A stretch of DNA of 7,042 nt. Origin: an uncultured Mollicutes bacterium. GTDB taxonomy: Bacteria; Bacillota_I; Bacilli_A; UBA3375. Under the pieces are notes generated by a model. That model did not search any database. It was not told where the DNA came from and saw only the letters and a program-made list of their open reading frames with translations. Every line of letters starts with the position of its first letter. Position 1 is the first letter of the stretch. Location: positions 1 to 7,042 of the forward strand of contig CAMZNW010000112.1 of assembly GCA_947313935.1 (NCBI GenBank), written 5' to 3'. A program made the position numbers and the translations under genes. Below, one piece after another: positions 1 to 6,753 of the stretch.

Positions 1-392
1 CTTATATCAATTAATCGATTTTTAATTTTATTATGTGTTACACTTCTTTTTATTGTATTTTTTATTTGAATATTAATCTTAATATGACCTTTTTTATTAA
101 TTAATACTTGATATGTTTTATCGAGTGTTATAATATTACAATTTTTAAATCCATTATCAATTAGACTTAATAATCGATTTTTCATTTGGTCTTGATCAGT
201 AAAATTCTCATGAATTACTTGCTCTCCAAAATATAATTCTATTTGATATATAGTATTTTCTTGAGCTATTAAAACCACTTTATGATACTTATTAATCTTT
301 AAAAAAGGGTTTGTTAAAATTAATTTAATAAATTTATCTGGTTCAGCTAATACTTCATATATTAAATTTTTCAATTCATTTTTTGTTTGCAA
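1..392 (-). CDS. Class I SAM-dependent methyltransferase, N-terminal part (partial)
   Basis: This is the 5' part of a leftward gene that runs off the left edge; 130 codons are visible. No in-frame ATG exists until about residue 81. The frame opens at TTG 392-390, five bases after GGAG (401-398), and an upstream TAA lies in the same frame, so TTG is the likely start. The protein begins LQTKNELKNLIYEVL, then has KINKYHKVVL, an LYFGEQVIHENF segment and a lysine-rich THNKIKNRLIDI at the edge. From memory, this order matches the non-catalytic N-terminal region of Firmicute proteins annotated as class I SAM methyltransferases (Methyltransf_32 type), where a His-Asn-Arg/Lys-Lys stretch precedes the Rossmann domain. 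The SAM-binding motifs lie outside the window, so activity cannot be judged. The substrate is unknown. It is transcribed divergently from scpA. The gene is fairly certain; the family name is a moderate-confidence call. Confidence 0.6.
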   Translation of the reverse strand, partial: MQTKNELKNLIYEVLAEPDKFIKLILTNPFLKINKYHKVVLIAQENTIYQIELYFGEQVIHENFTDQDQMKNRLLSLIDNGFKNCNIITLDKTYQVLINKKGHIKINIQIKNTIKRSVTHNKIKNRLIDI

Positions 393-428
393 ATTAACTC
401 CAATTCTAAATAATTATTTTATATAAAA

Positions 429-457
429 ATTATAACATAATTTTATTTTATTTTAAA
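429..457 (-). promoter_or_regulatory. Putative promoter of the leftward methyltransferase-like gene
   Basis: Read leftward, an extended -10 element TGTTATAAT occupies 437-429. A weak -35-like TTTAAA lies at 457-452 with a 17-base spacer. Transcription would start near 422, giving a leader of about 30 bases before the TTG codon. AT-rich DNA produces such matches by chance, but the TGn extension and the position fit. Confidence 0.4.
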
Positions 458-465
458 TTTATATT

Positions 466-479
466 TAATCAATTGATTA
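466..479. repeat. 14-bp perfect palindrome in the divergent promoter region
   Basis: TAATCAATTGATTA reads the same on both strands and covers the putative -35 hexamer of scpA (473-478). A 13-base copy, AATCAATTGATTA, recurs inside scpA at 642-654. It could be an operator for a dimeric regulator, but palindromes of this size are expected by chance in DNA this rich in A and T, and no regulator is encoded here. Confidence 0.25.
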
Positions 480-502
480 TTTTAATAGTAATATGTTATA
501 AT
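473..502 (+). promoter_or_regulatory. Putative promoter of the scpA-scpB-rluB operon
   Basis: A -35-like TTGATT at 473-478 is followed after 18 bases by TATAAT at 497-502. The -10 carries the TGn extension (TG at 494-495), so the full element is TGTTATAAT. The expected start of transcription (about 508-509) falls within the ribosome binding site AGAGGTG (507-513). The leader would then be only about 7-8 bases, unusually short. Confidence 0.5.
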
Positions 503-515
503 AAATAGAGGTGTT

Positions 516-1268
516 ATGAATAAAAAAATAAATTCTACAAAAAAACCATATGATTTTAATATAGATAATTTTAATGGTCCATTAGATCTATTACTTCATT
601 TATCAAAAACTCATGAAATTGAAATTGTTGATATTTCTTTAAATCAATTGATTAATCAATACATTAGTTATATTAAAACTATTGATGAACAAGGAATTGA
701 TATTGCTTCTGAATATTTAGAAATGGCAGCAGAATTAATATTACTTAAATCTAAGTCTATTTTACCTAATCAAAATGATGATGATGCTTTTTTTGATGAA
801 CTTGATGAATTGGAGCTTGATCGTGAAACTTTAATTAATAAACTTTTAGAATATAAACGCTATAAAGAAATTTCAACTTCTTTTTTTATTTTAAATCAAA
901 ATCGTGGAGCTTTTATTACAAAAACACCAGAAAATTTAAATGAGTATCGTCAAAAATCTTTTGAACATAATTTTACTATTGATGATTTTATTTTTGCTAC
1001 TCAAAAAGCAATTGCATATGAAATAAGTCAACATAAAAATGAAAAAATAATGTCTACTCCTGAATTAAATATGGAAGTTTACCTAATTGAATTCAAAACT
1101 CTTAAAAATAAATTTAATTTTAATCAACGCATTAAAATTTTAAATATTCATAATATTATTAGTTTATTTCTTGCAATTTTAGAAGGTCTTAAATTACAAT
1201 ATATTTCTTTTGAAATTGTTGCACAAGAACTAATAATTTATCCACAAAATAAGGAGATTTATGAATGA
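516..1268 (+). CDS. scpA: Segregation and condensation protein A (ScpA kleisin)
   Basis: ScpA is the kleisin subunit of bacterial condensin. It bridges the SMC dimer heads and binds a ScpB dimer to organise and segregate newly replicated chromosomes at the nucleoid. The 250-residue product has the family hallmark FNGPLDLLLHL at about residues 19-29 after a short lysine-rich lead. ISLNQLINQYISYI and EYLEMAAELILLKSKSILP (about 67-84) follow and are typical of the SMC-neck-binding N-domain. An acidic linker (about 88-105) and YKRYKEIS (113-120) come next. The C-terminal winged-helix region (about 185-242) would bind the SMC cap. Length is normal for the family. The ATG at 516 follows AGAGG (507-511) at 4 bases. 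It is first in an operon with scpB and an RluB-type gene, and its TGA stop lies inside the scpB start region. That TGA stop also argues against a Mycoplasma-type code. Confidence 0.95.
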   Translation: MNKKINSTKKPYDFNIDNFNGPLDLLLHLSKTHEIEIVDISLNQLINQYISYIKTIDEQGIDIASEYLEMAAELILLKSKSILPNQNDDDAFFDELDELELDRETLINKLLEYKRYKEISTSFFILNQNRGAFITKTPENLNEYRQKSFEHNFTIDDFIFATQKAIAYEISQHKNEKIMSTPELNMEVYLIEFKTLKNKFNFNQRIKILNIHNIISLFLAILEGLKLQYISFEIVAQELIIYPQNKEIYE

Positions 1269-1959
1269 TAATATTAAACAAATTATTGAAGGTATTTTAT
1301 TTTTAAGTGGTTCTAATGGAATTACTATTGGTGAATTAGTTAGTATTATTAATATAGACCAAATGACTATTGAACAAAACATTAATGATCTAAAAAAAGA
1401 TTTTGAAAATCGTGATAGTGCTTTAACAATTATTCAAACAGTACAAACTTATAAAATGAGTACAACTGCTAAAAATACTAGCTACTATCAAAAATATACT
1501 GAACAAGTATTTAATGATAAATTATCTTCAAGTGCACTTGAAACATTATCAATTATTGCTTATAATCAACCTATTACTCGTTTTGATATTGAAGAAAAAC
1601 GTGGTGTTGGTGTTGGTCATAATTTAAAATTATTACAAGTTCGTGATTTAATTAAAGTTATTGGGAAATCTAAAGAAATTGGTCATCCCCATTTATATGG
1701 TACTACAACTAATTTCTTGGATTTTCTTGGATTAAATTCTCTTGAACAACTTCCACCACTTTCTACTTTTAAACTTGAAGCAGATAATAATGAATTAGAA
1801 ATATTTAGTTCAGTTGAAGACTTTAAAGAAATTAAAAAACGTTTACTAACATCTGATAATATTATTGAAGTCGATACTACTTCTATTGAAGATAATATTG
1901 ATAATATTGAAATTAAAGATATTACATTAGAATTACCTAAGGAGGAAACAAATGAATAA
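1261..1959 (+). CDS. scpB: Segregation and condensation protein B (ScpB)
   Basis: ScpB forms a dimer of tandem winged-helix domains that binds the central linker of ScpA in the SMC-ScpAB complex. The first winged helix covers about residues 1-75 (IIEGILFLSGSNGITIGEL). The second, about 86-150, carries the most diagnostic stretch: SALETLSIIAYNQPITRFDI, then EEKRGVGVG, and HPHLYGTT at 142-149, where the family usually has RPxLYGTT. LNSLEQLPPL (158-167) closes the conserved part. The product has 232 residues, longer than the roughly 200 of the Bacillus subtilis protein. The surplus is an acidic tail of about 60 residues after LPPL. ATG 1261 follows AAGGAG (1251-1256), and the gene overlaps the end of scpA by 8 bases, which suggests translational coupling and balanced synthesis of the two partners. 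Confidence 0.95.
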   Translation: MNDNIKQIIEGILFLSGSNGITIGELVSIINIDQMTIEQNINDLKKDFENRDSALTIIQTVQTYKMSTTAKNTSYYQKYTEQVFNDKLSSSALETLSIIAYNQPITRFDIEEKRGVGVGHNLKLLQVRDLIKVIGKSKEIGHPHLYGTTTNFLDFLGLNSLEQLPPLSTFKLEADNNELEIFSSVEDFKEIKKRLLTSDNIIEVDTTSIEDNIDNIEIKDITLELPKEETNE

Positions 1960-2692
1960 TAATACAATAAGATTACAAAAAATGATTGCTGAAAACTCTG
2001 ATTATTCACGTCGAAAAGCAGAAGAATTAATTGCAGCACATAAAGTTTCAGTTAATGGTGAAATTATAACTGCAATGGGGGTTAAAGTTTCCTATAAGGA
2101 TGAAATTATTGTAGATGATGTTGTTTTATTTCATCATGAGAAAGTTTATTTTTTAATTAATAAACCAATTAATTATATTTCTTCTCGTAAAGATAATTTT
2201 AATCGTGCAGTTGTTACTAGTTTAGTACCAACTAATGAAAAAATTTACCCAGTTGGACGTTTAGATTATAATACAAGTGGATTACTTTTAATGACTAATG
2301 ATGGTGAACTTGCTAATGGTTTAATGCATCCTAAATTTAAAATACCTAAAACTTATATTGCTAAAGTTCGTGGAAATTATTCAAAACAAGATTTATCTAA
2401 ACTTGCACGTGGAATTAATCTTGAAGGAAAAAAAACATTACCTGCAAAAGTAATTCCACTTAGTTATGACAAAAAAAGTCAAATTGGTCGAGTTCAAATA
2501 ACTATTTTTGAAGGACGTAATTTACAAGTTCGTAAAATGTTTGCATTAATTGATACAAAAGTAATGGAACTTAAAAGAATTGGTTATGGATTTTTTAATT
2601 TAGCTAATGAAACTCTCCCAACTGGAGCTTATCGAGAATTAAAAGTTAAAGAAGTACAAAAATTATATAATTTAATTAATAATAAAGAATAA
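1952..2692 (+). CDS. rluB: RluB/RsuA-family 23S rRNA pseudouridine synthase
   Basis: This enzyme isomerises a specific uridine in ribosomal RNA to pseudouridine. RluB proteins act on helix 89 of 23S rRNA near the peptidyl-transferase centre. The 246-residue protein starts with an S4 RNA-binding domain (about 4-60: RLQKMIAENSDYSRRKAEEL, then VSVNGE). The catalytic domain follows with YFLINKPINY (66-75) and the signature VGRLDYNTSGLLLMTNDGEL at 101-120, in which Asp105 is the predicted catalytic aspartate. Family motifs PKTYIAKVRG, GRNLQVRKMF and LKRIGYGFF are all present. A very strong TAAGGAGG (1938-1945) precedes ATG 1952 by 6 bases. The start overlaps the scpB end by 8 bases. The scpA-scpB-rluB order is common in Firmicutes and supports RluB over RsuA or RluE, though the exact uridine cannot be read from sequence. 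Confidence 0.9.
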   Translation: MNNNTIRLQKMIAENSDYSRRKAEELIAAHKVSVNGEIITAMGVKVSYKDEIIVDDVVLFHHEKVYFLINKPINYISSRKDNFNRAVVTSLVPTNEKIYPVGRLDYNTSGLLLMTNDGELANGLMHPKFKIPKTYIAKVRGNYSKQDLSKLARGINLEGKKTLPAKVIPLSYDKKSQIGRVQITIFEGRNLQVRKMFALIDTKVMELKRIGYGFFNLANETLPTGAYRELKVKEVQKLYNLINNKE

Positions 2693-2721
2693 AAAAAAAG
2701 AGTTTTAAAAACTCTTTTTTT
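2693..2721. terminator. Bidirectional intrinsic terminator between convergent operons
   Basis: The sequence is symmetric: an A-run (2693-2699), GAGTT (2700-2704), a TTAAA loop, AACTC (2710-2714), then a T-run (2715-2721). The short GC-poor stem is extended by A-T pairs. Either strand yields a hairpin followed by a U-tract (7 U rightward, up to 9 U leftward). It begins right at the stop of the RluB-type gene and ends 9 bases from the ytxH-like stop codon, so it can serve both converging transcripts. Confidence 0.8.
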
Positions 2722-2730
2722 ATAACTCTT

Positions 2731-3132
2731 CTATTTTTCTTCTTCTTCACTTAAATCATTTAGAACTTTTTTACTTTTTAATTTCTTTTTCAAAGTATTT
2801 GTATCAATAGATTCCTTAAAACCATCAATTTTATTTCCAATTTTTGATGTTGTTTCTTGAATTTTTGTTGTTGCATCATTTGTAGTTTCATATATTACCG
2901 CTTTAGAATCTTCATAAATGCCACTTGCTTTAACTTTCGCATGACTTAATTGTTCATGAGTTGATAAATTTAAATCGTGAGTTACTTTACGTCCCTCATT
3001 ATATAAAATTTCACTCTCTTTTTTTATATCTTCACGTAACTTTTCTCCAGTTTTTGGAGTTGATAAAGCTACAGTAATTCCACCAACTACTGCACCTAAG
3101 ACTACACCTAATAAGAATTTATCTGATTTCAT
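2731..3132 (-). CDS. YtxH-family membrane-anchored protein
   Basis: A 133-residue protein with one hydrophobic segment at about residues 6-24 (KFLLGVVLGAVVGGITVALS). It is glycine-spaced in the manner of YtxH-domain proteins and is followed at once by STPKTGEKLRED, the family's P-x-(S/T)-G-x-x-L-R signature. The rest (about 34-125) is polar, Lys/Glu/Thr-rich and probably helical, with the acidic ending SEEEEK. Members are associated with envelope or general stress in some Firmicutes, but no biochemical role is established. The C-terminal part is likely cytoplasmic because the N-terminus is so short, which is an inference. GGAGG (3141-3137) sits 4 bases before ATG 3132. The gene follows the glucosaminidase by 42 bases with no terminator between, so it may be read both from that operon and from its own promoter. 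The bidirectional hairpin at 2693-2721 ends the unit. Confidence 0.8.
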   Translation of the reverse strand: MKSDKFLLGVVLGAVVGGITVALSTPKTGEKLREDIKKESEILYNEGRKVTHDLNLSTHEQLSHAKVKASGIYEDSKAVIYETTNDATTKIQETTSKIGNKIDGFKESIDTNTLKKKLKSKKVLNDLSEEEEK

Positions 3133-3149
3133 AATTCCTCCTTTTATAT

Positions 3150-3178
3150 ATTATATCATATACGTAAACTTCTTTTAA
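3150..3178 (-). promoter_or_regulatory. Putative promoter of the ytxH-like gene
   Basis: Read leftward, an extended -10 TGATATAAT occupies 3158-3150. A weak -35-like TTAAAA at 3178-3173 lies 17 bases upstream and overlaps the stop codon of the glucosaminidase gene. The expected start of transcription (about 3143) is immediately before GGAGG (3141-3137), giving a leader of only about 11 bases. Confidence 0.4.
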
Positions 3179-5958
3179 TAAAATACTACTCTTTGACTTT
3201 TATATTTTCCTTTTGAATCATAATAATAATATTTTTTATAATTTGCTTTTCCATTTGAATAATAATATTTTTCATTTCTTTGAATTCTTATCCCTTTTGA
3301 ATTATACTTATATTCTTTATACTTTACTATCTTATGGTTACTATAATTAGTATTTGCATAATATGTTTTATGTCCCATTTTATCAAATAAATATTTCTCA
3401 CGACGAATATATTTATTTGTTGATGTATAATAATAACGATAGTAATTTTTAGATTTTCCATTACTATATATTTTTTCATTTCTTTGAATTCTTTTACCAC
3501 TGCTGTTATAGAAATATTCTTTATAACTTGCTATCTTATTTTTTGTATATTTAGTATTTGCATAATATTTTTTTACACCCGTATTTAAATATTTATTTGC
3601 TTCTCGATTAATTAAATTAAGGTTATTATCATACATATAATTATAATATGTTCGTGATTTACCATTTGAATAATATGTTTTTTCTATTCTTTGAATTCTT
3701 GTTCCTACTTTATTATATATATATGTTATATAACTAGTTGTTTTACCTGTACTTGTACTTACTTTTGCTTTTGTATAAGCTGTTTTCAGTCCATCTTCTT
3801 TTGTTCCATTATATTTTTTTTCATCTTTTTGATATAATTTATTCGCTGAATTATATGAATACTTTGTAAATTTTGTCTTTAATATATGTCCAGTTCCATC
3901 TAAATCTAAATATTCTTTATTTTTTATTTTTTTAGGATTATAATCATTATAATAACTAAGTTCTTGACTTGCAGCACTTCCTCTATTTTCACCTAAATAC
4001 CATTTTGTATATGAAATACGCTTTGAAGTATCATCTTTTAAATAAATATAACGACAATTATATTCTCCATTAGGTGAAACATAAAATTTTTCTTTATTTC
4101 CACTTCCTGTATGATCAGAACGTACATATACAGAACAAACTTTATCTTTTGGATCAATTTTATAATCTTTTGGTGCAACAGCTGTTACATTATTTAAAAT
4201 TTTATAATTATTTTTGCTTATCCAATATTCATTACTTGCATATGAACCATACTCAATTGCAAAACTACCAGTTCTATTAGTAACAGGTACAAATTGATTT
4301 TTACCTTCATAATTAGGATAAGAACCTTTTTTAGCATATGTATAATAATAATTTGAATTTTTACCATTATATAACGGCATATCTAATTGTATTTTTAAAG
4401 CATTTGAAGTTTCGTCTGTTACAATTACTTTTGGTTTAGCTTTTCCATTTTTAGCAATTTTATAATTATATATTCCACTTGTTCTAGTTTGTTTAAGAAC
4501 TGTTTTTAATGAATTATTTACATAAACAGGAGTAGATTTAGTTAATTCAATAATTTTAAATTTACCAACCTCTTTTGCACCTAAATAGTTATCAATTGAA
4601 GCCATCATACTTGCAATTTTACTTCCCCAATTAGGATCTGAGGCATAATGTACATTTAACCCAGAATTTTTATCTCCTACATTTGTTCCAGAATATTTAG
4701 AATCCATTACATCTGCATATTCTTGTGATAAAAAAATTGCTTGAGCTAAAATACTACTTCTTGCATCTGACCATCCATAATCTTTACATGCATTATCAGG
4801 ATCACTATCAAATGCTCCACGACCAAAATAAGCATTACAAGTTTTTGCTAAATTACTAGTACCATAAGCACTTTCATGATTAGCAAATGCAAATAAAAAT
4901 AATGAATTAATATTATATTTTTCTTGTGCTTCAACAAAAGCATTTGTATACTTATAATACTTTGAATTAGAATGACCAACTGATTTTAAATAATTTTGAT
5001 AATCTGATCCTTTATAATTAGATGATGTACGAAATTGTAAATTTTTAAAATAATTAGCTCCAGTTAATTTATCACTATTTTGATTACTATTTGGAGATAA
5101 ATAATAATTTTCTCCATCAAGAGAATAATATTTAGTATTTTCAATGCTTCCATTTGGAGCAGTCCCCATATATAATTGTTGATATTGTGTAGATATTAAT
5201 GGATCATTTGCAATATTAAAATACCAATCACCATCAATATTTTCATAATATGAATATGATTTTACTAAAGACATTGGAATAATTTGTGCATCATTTTGAC
5301 TAATATACCCATCTAATCCACTAATATTAACATGAAAATAATATTCATCATTAATTTTAATTGTTCCAAAATATTTACCTTCATTTGCTCCTCCATCTAT
5401 TGCAATTCCATTACTATCTTCTTTTATATCGTCTAATGTTGGATATATTTTAACAATATTGCTAGTTCCACCACTAGTTTGAACAATCGAATTATTTGCA
5501 GCTAAAATTTTATTATTATTAATAATAACTTCATTTTCATTAATAATAACTTTATTATTTTCATCAGTAGTAATTAAATTACTTGTTTGAGTTAATATCC
5601 CATCTTGATAAGATAATACTCCTTTTTTTAAAGGTATTGTAATAATATTAGTACCAGCTTTATATTGCGCTTTTGGACTATTTTTATTATTTGATGAAAC
5701 TACATCAACATTATTTTTTTTTGTAGGAGCTTTCTTTGTTAAAGATAATCTATTATTATTTGTTTTTGAAATATCATCTTGAGACAAATCATCTTGAGAT
5801 GATTTTAAAACAACTTGAATATTTTCTAAATTACATGTCGCTGTTGATTCCTTATTAATCATATCCCCATCTATAAATTGAATTTGATCTGCACGTATAA
5901 CTAAAGCACTGATAAATACTATATAGAATGTTATTATTGAAGTTACTAATTTTTTCAT
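3175..5958 (-). CDS. Secreted glucosaminidase-domain peptidoglycan hydrolase with C-terminal Tyr/Lys repeats
   Basis: A 927-residue exported protein predicted to cleave glycan strands of peptidoglycan (endo-beta-N-acetylglucosaminidase, Pfam Glucosaminidase). The signal peptide covers residues 1-23 (MKKLVTSIITFYIVF, cleavage likely after VIRA). A polar, probably disordered stretch follows (about 35-100) with the small repeat SQDDLSQDDIS. An SH3-like beta segment lies around 168-222 (IVKIYPTLDD to LDGYIS). The catalytic domain covers about 320-460: FAFANHESAYGTS holds the predicted catalytic Glu362, followed by NAYFGRGAFDSDPDNA, GWSDARSSILAQAIFLS and LNVHYASDPNWGSKIASMM. Cysteines 374/391 and 608/635 may form disulfides. 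Beta-rich segments (about 465-680) come next, then repeats to the C-terminus. AAGGAG (5968-5963) is 4 bases before ATG 5958 and touches the permease stop codon, implying co-translation with the polymer exporter. No sortase motif or membrane anchor is seen, so wall binding probably relies on the repeats. Confidence 0.85.
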   Translation of the reverse strand: MKKLVTSIITFYIVFISALVIRADQIQFIDGDMINKESTATCNLENIQVVLKSSQDDLSQDDISKTNNNRLSLTKKAPTKKNNVDVVSSNNKNSPKAQYKAGTNIITIPLKKGVLSYQDGILTQTSNLITTDENNKVIINENEVIINNNKILAANNSIVQTSGGTSNIVKIYPTLDDIKEDSNGIAIDGGANEGKYFGTIKINDEYYFHVNISGLDGYISQNDAQIIPMSLVKSYSYYENIDGDWYFNIANDPLISTQYQQLYMGTAPNGSIENTKYYSLDGENYYLSPNSNQNSDKLTGANYFKNLQFRTSSNYKGSDYQNYLKSVGHSNSKYYKYTNAFVEAQEKYNINSLFLFAFANHESAYGTSNLAKTCNAYFGRGAFDSDPDNACKDYGWSDARSSILAQAIFLSQEYADVMDSKYSGTNVGDKNSGLNVHYASDPNWGSKIASMMASIDNYLGAKEVGKFKIIELTKSTPVYVNNSLKTVLKQTRTSGIYNYKIAKNGKAKPKVIVTDETSNALKIQLDMPLYNGKNSNYYYTYAKKGSYPNYEGKNQFVPVTNRTGSFAIEYGSYASNEYWISKNNYKILNNVTAVAPKDYKIDPKDKVCSVYVRSDHTGSGNKEKFYVSPNGEYNCRYIYLKDDTSKRISYTKWYLGENRGSAASQELSYYNDYNPKKIKNKEYLDLDGTGHILKTKFTKYSYNSANKLYQKDEKKYNGTKEDGLKTAYTKAKVSTSTGKTTSYITYIYNKVGTRIQRIEKTYYSNGKSRTYYNYMYDNNLNLINREANKYLNTGVKKYYANTKYTKNKIASYKEYFYNSSGKRIQRNEKIYSNGKSKNYYRYYYTSTNKYIRREKYLFDKMGHKTYYANTNYSNHKIVKYKEYKYNSKGIRIQRNEKYYYSNGKANYKKYYYYDSKGKYKSQRVVFY
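3178..3861 (-). repeat. C-terminal 68-69-residue repeats of the glucosaminidase
   Basis: Three units start at residues 746, 815 and 883 (DNA 3723-3517, 3516-3313, 3312-3178). Each opens with YxYN, then GxRIQRxEK and YSNGK. The first two continue with GxKxYYANTxY and YKEY, while the last is cut short after about 45 residues. A fourth, degenerate unit (residues 700-745, 3861-3724) keeps YSYN, GLKTAY and a final SYIT but lacks about 23 central residues. Period is 69 then 68 residues. The plus-strand 13-mer TCTTTGAATTCTT recurs at 3277, 3481 and 3688, so duplication is visible in DNA as well. Rich in Tyr and Lys; a wall-polymer-binding role is inferred. Confidence 0.85.
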
Positions 5959-5967
5959 TTTTCTCCT

Positions 5968-6753
5968 TTATAAAATATCTGACATAATTGGTCGAATAAA
6001 TGTATATAATTTTAATCCTAAATAATATATTATTATTGTTAATATAATAATATATGTAGTATAAAATGGTTGTTCCCAAAAAAATGTATGATATAACATT
6101 GTATTACGATAGCCTTGAATAAAATAATAAAATGGATTAAAAATTTTTTCAATAATTATTAATTGTCCAACTGGATTATATAAAATAGGTGTTAGCCAAA
6201 ATAATGGCATCATAATAGATGTTACTAATGCCGGAATATCTTTTATTATTATTGTTAAAGTTCCTAATAAAAATGTTAACCCAATTAAAAATATAATTAA
6301 TAATGGCCATAAAAATATAAAATTAATATAATAGATGGTTGGGGGATAACCAGCTAATGTAAAAACTAAAAATGTAATTAACATTACTACTATATGAACA
6401 TATAACTTAGATAATACATCAATTACAGGTAATGCCATAACTGGAAATTTAATCGTTTTAACTAATTGACTATTTTTTGTAAAAACTTTTGTCCCTTGAG
6501 TTATTGTTTGTGAAATAATTAACCATGGCATTTGTCCAGCAAATATAAATAATATTTTTGGTACACCATTAATTGGAGAATTTTCTCTAATCCCAAATTT
6601 AAAAAAAATCCAAAATGTAATAATATAAACTAATGGTTGAACTATCGCCCAAATTGGTCCAAAAACAGTTTCTAAATACTTCTTTTTTATTTCTTGTTTA
6701 GATAAGCTTATTATCTCATTTCGATAATTCCAAGTAGCATTAAGATAATTCAT
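5968..6753 (-). CDS. ABC-2 type permease of a polysaccharide/teichoic acid exporter (TagG/Wzm type)
   Basis: The membrane subunit of an ABC exporter that moves lipid-linked cell-surface polymers (wall teichoic acid or other polysaccharides) across the membrane. The product has 261 residues, normal for the family. An N-terminal amphipathic interface region (about 1-30) leads into FGPIWAIVQPLVYIITFWIF (31-50), the characteristic start of the first membrane span. Further spans are predicted at about 66-83, 107-133, 143-169, 173-195 and 232-250. Family features include PKILFIFAGQMPWLIIS, a basic loop LVKTIKFPVMALP (97-109), LTPILYNP (187-194), FNPFYYFIQGYRN (205-217) and the typical ending RPIMSDIL. 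ATG 6753 follows GAGGG (6763-6759) by 5 bases. It overlaps the end of the ATPase gene by 14 bases, so the two form one transporter. The polymer cannot be identified without the neighbouring glycosyltransferases. Confidence 0.9.
   Translation of the reverse strand: MNYLNATWNYRNEIISLSKQEIKKKYLETVFGPIWAIVQPLVYIITFWIFFKFGIRENSPINGVPKILFIFAGQMPWLIISQTITQGTKVFTKNSQLVKTIKFPVMALPVIDVLSKLYVHIVVMLITFLVFTLAGYPPTIYYINFIFLWPLLIIFLIGLTFLLGTLTIIIKDIPALVTSIMMPLFWLTPILYNPVGQLIIIEKIFNPFYYFIQGYRNTMLYHTFFWEQPFYTTYIIILTIIIYYLGLKLYTFIRPIMSDIL

Noticed and set aside
393..515. Riboswitch or leader RNA upstream of scpA
   Set aside because: The region is only about 120 bases of A/T runs without a stable GC-containing stem, and the likely promoter leaves almost no leader.
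516..1268. Mollicute code with TGA read as tryptophan, suggested by the extreme A+T content
   Set aside because: scpA ends properly at TGA inside the scpB start region, and tryptophans in the permease, ATPase and hydrolase are TGG. The window also encodes a peptidoglycan hydrolase and wall-type polymer exporter, unlike wall-less mycoplasmas.
1683..2039. A 118-codon leftward open frame opposite scpB and the start of the RluB-type gene
   Set aside because: It lies antisense to two confidently identified genes, has a low-complexity Ser/Leu/Ile-rich product with no family resemblance, and no good ribosome binding site was noted.
2722..2730. A second hairpin arm (AACTCTT) after the terminator
   Set aside because: The bases resemble the downstream arm of the main hairpin but add no independent stem; the 2693-2721 structure is sufficient.
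3178..3723. CRISPR array or tandem-repeat locus, because a 13-mer recurs about every 204-207 bases
   Set aside because: The period is too long for CRISPR, the copies diverge, and the spacing is a multiple of three inside one open frame, so these are protein repeats.
4074..4280. A 68-codon rightward open frame inside the glucosaminidase gene
   Set aside because: It is antisense to the glucosaminidase frame, and its His/Tyr/Leu-rich translation looks like the reverse reading of AT-rich codons.
5855..6079. A 74-codon leftward open frame spanning the permease-glucosaminidase junction
   Set aside because: It overlaps the end of the permease and the signal peptide of the hydrolase in another frame, with an Ile/Tyr/Asn-rich composition and no recognisable domain.
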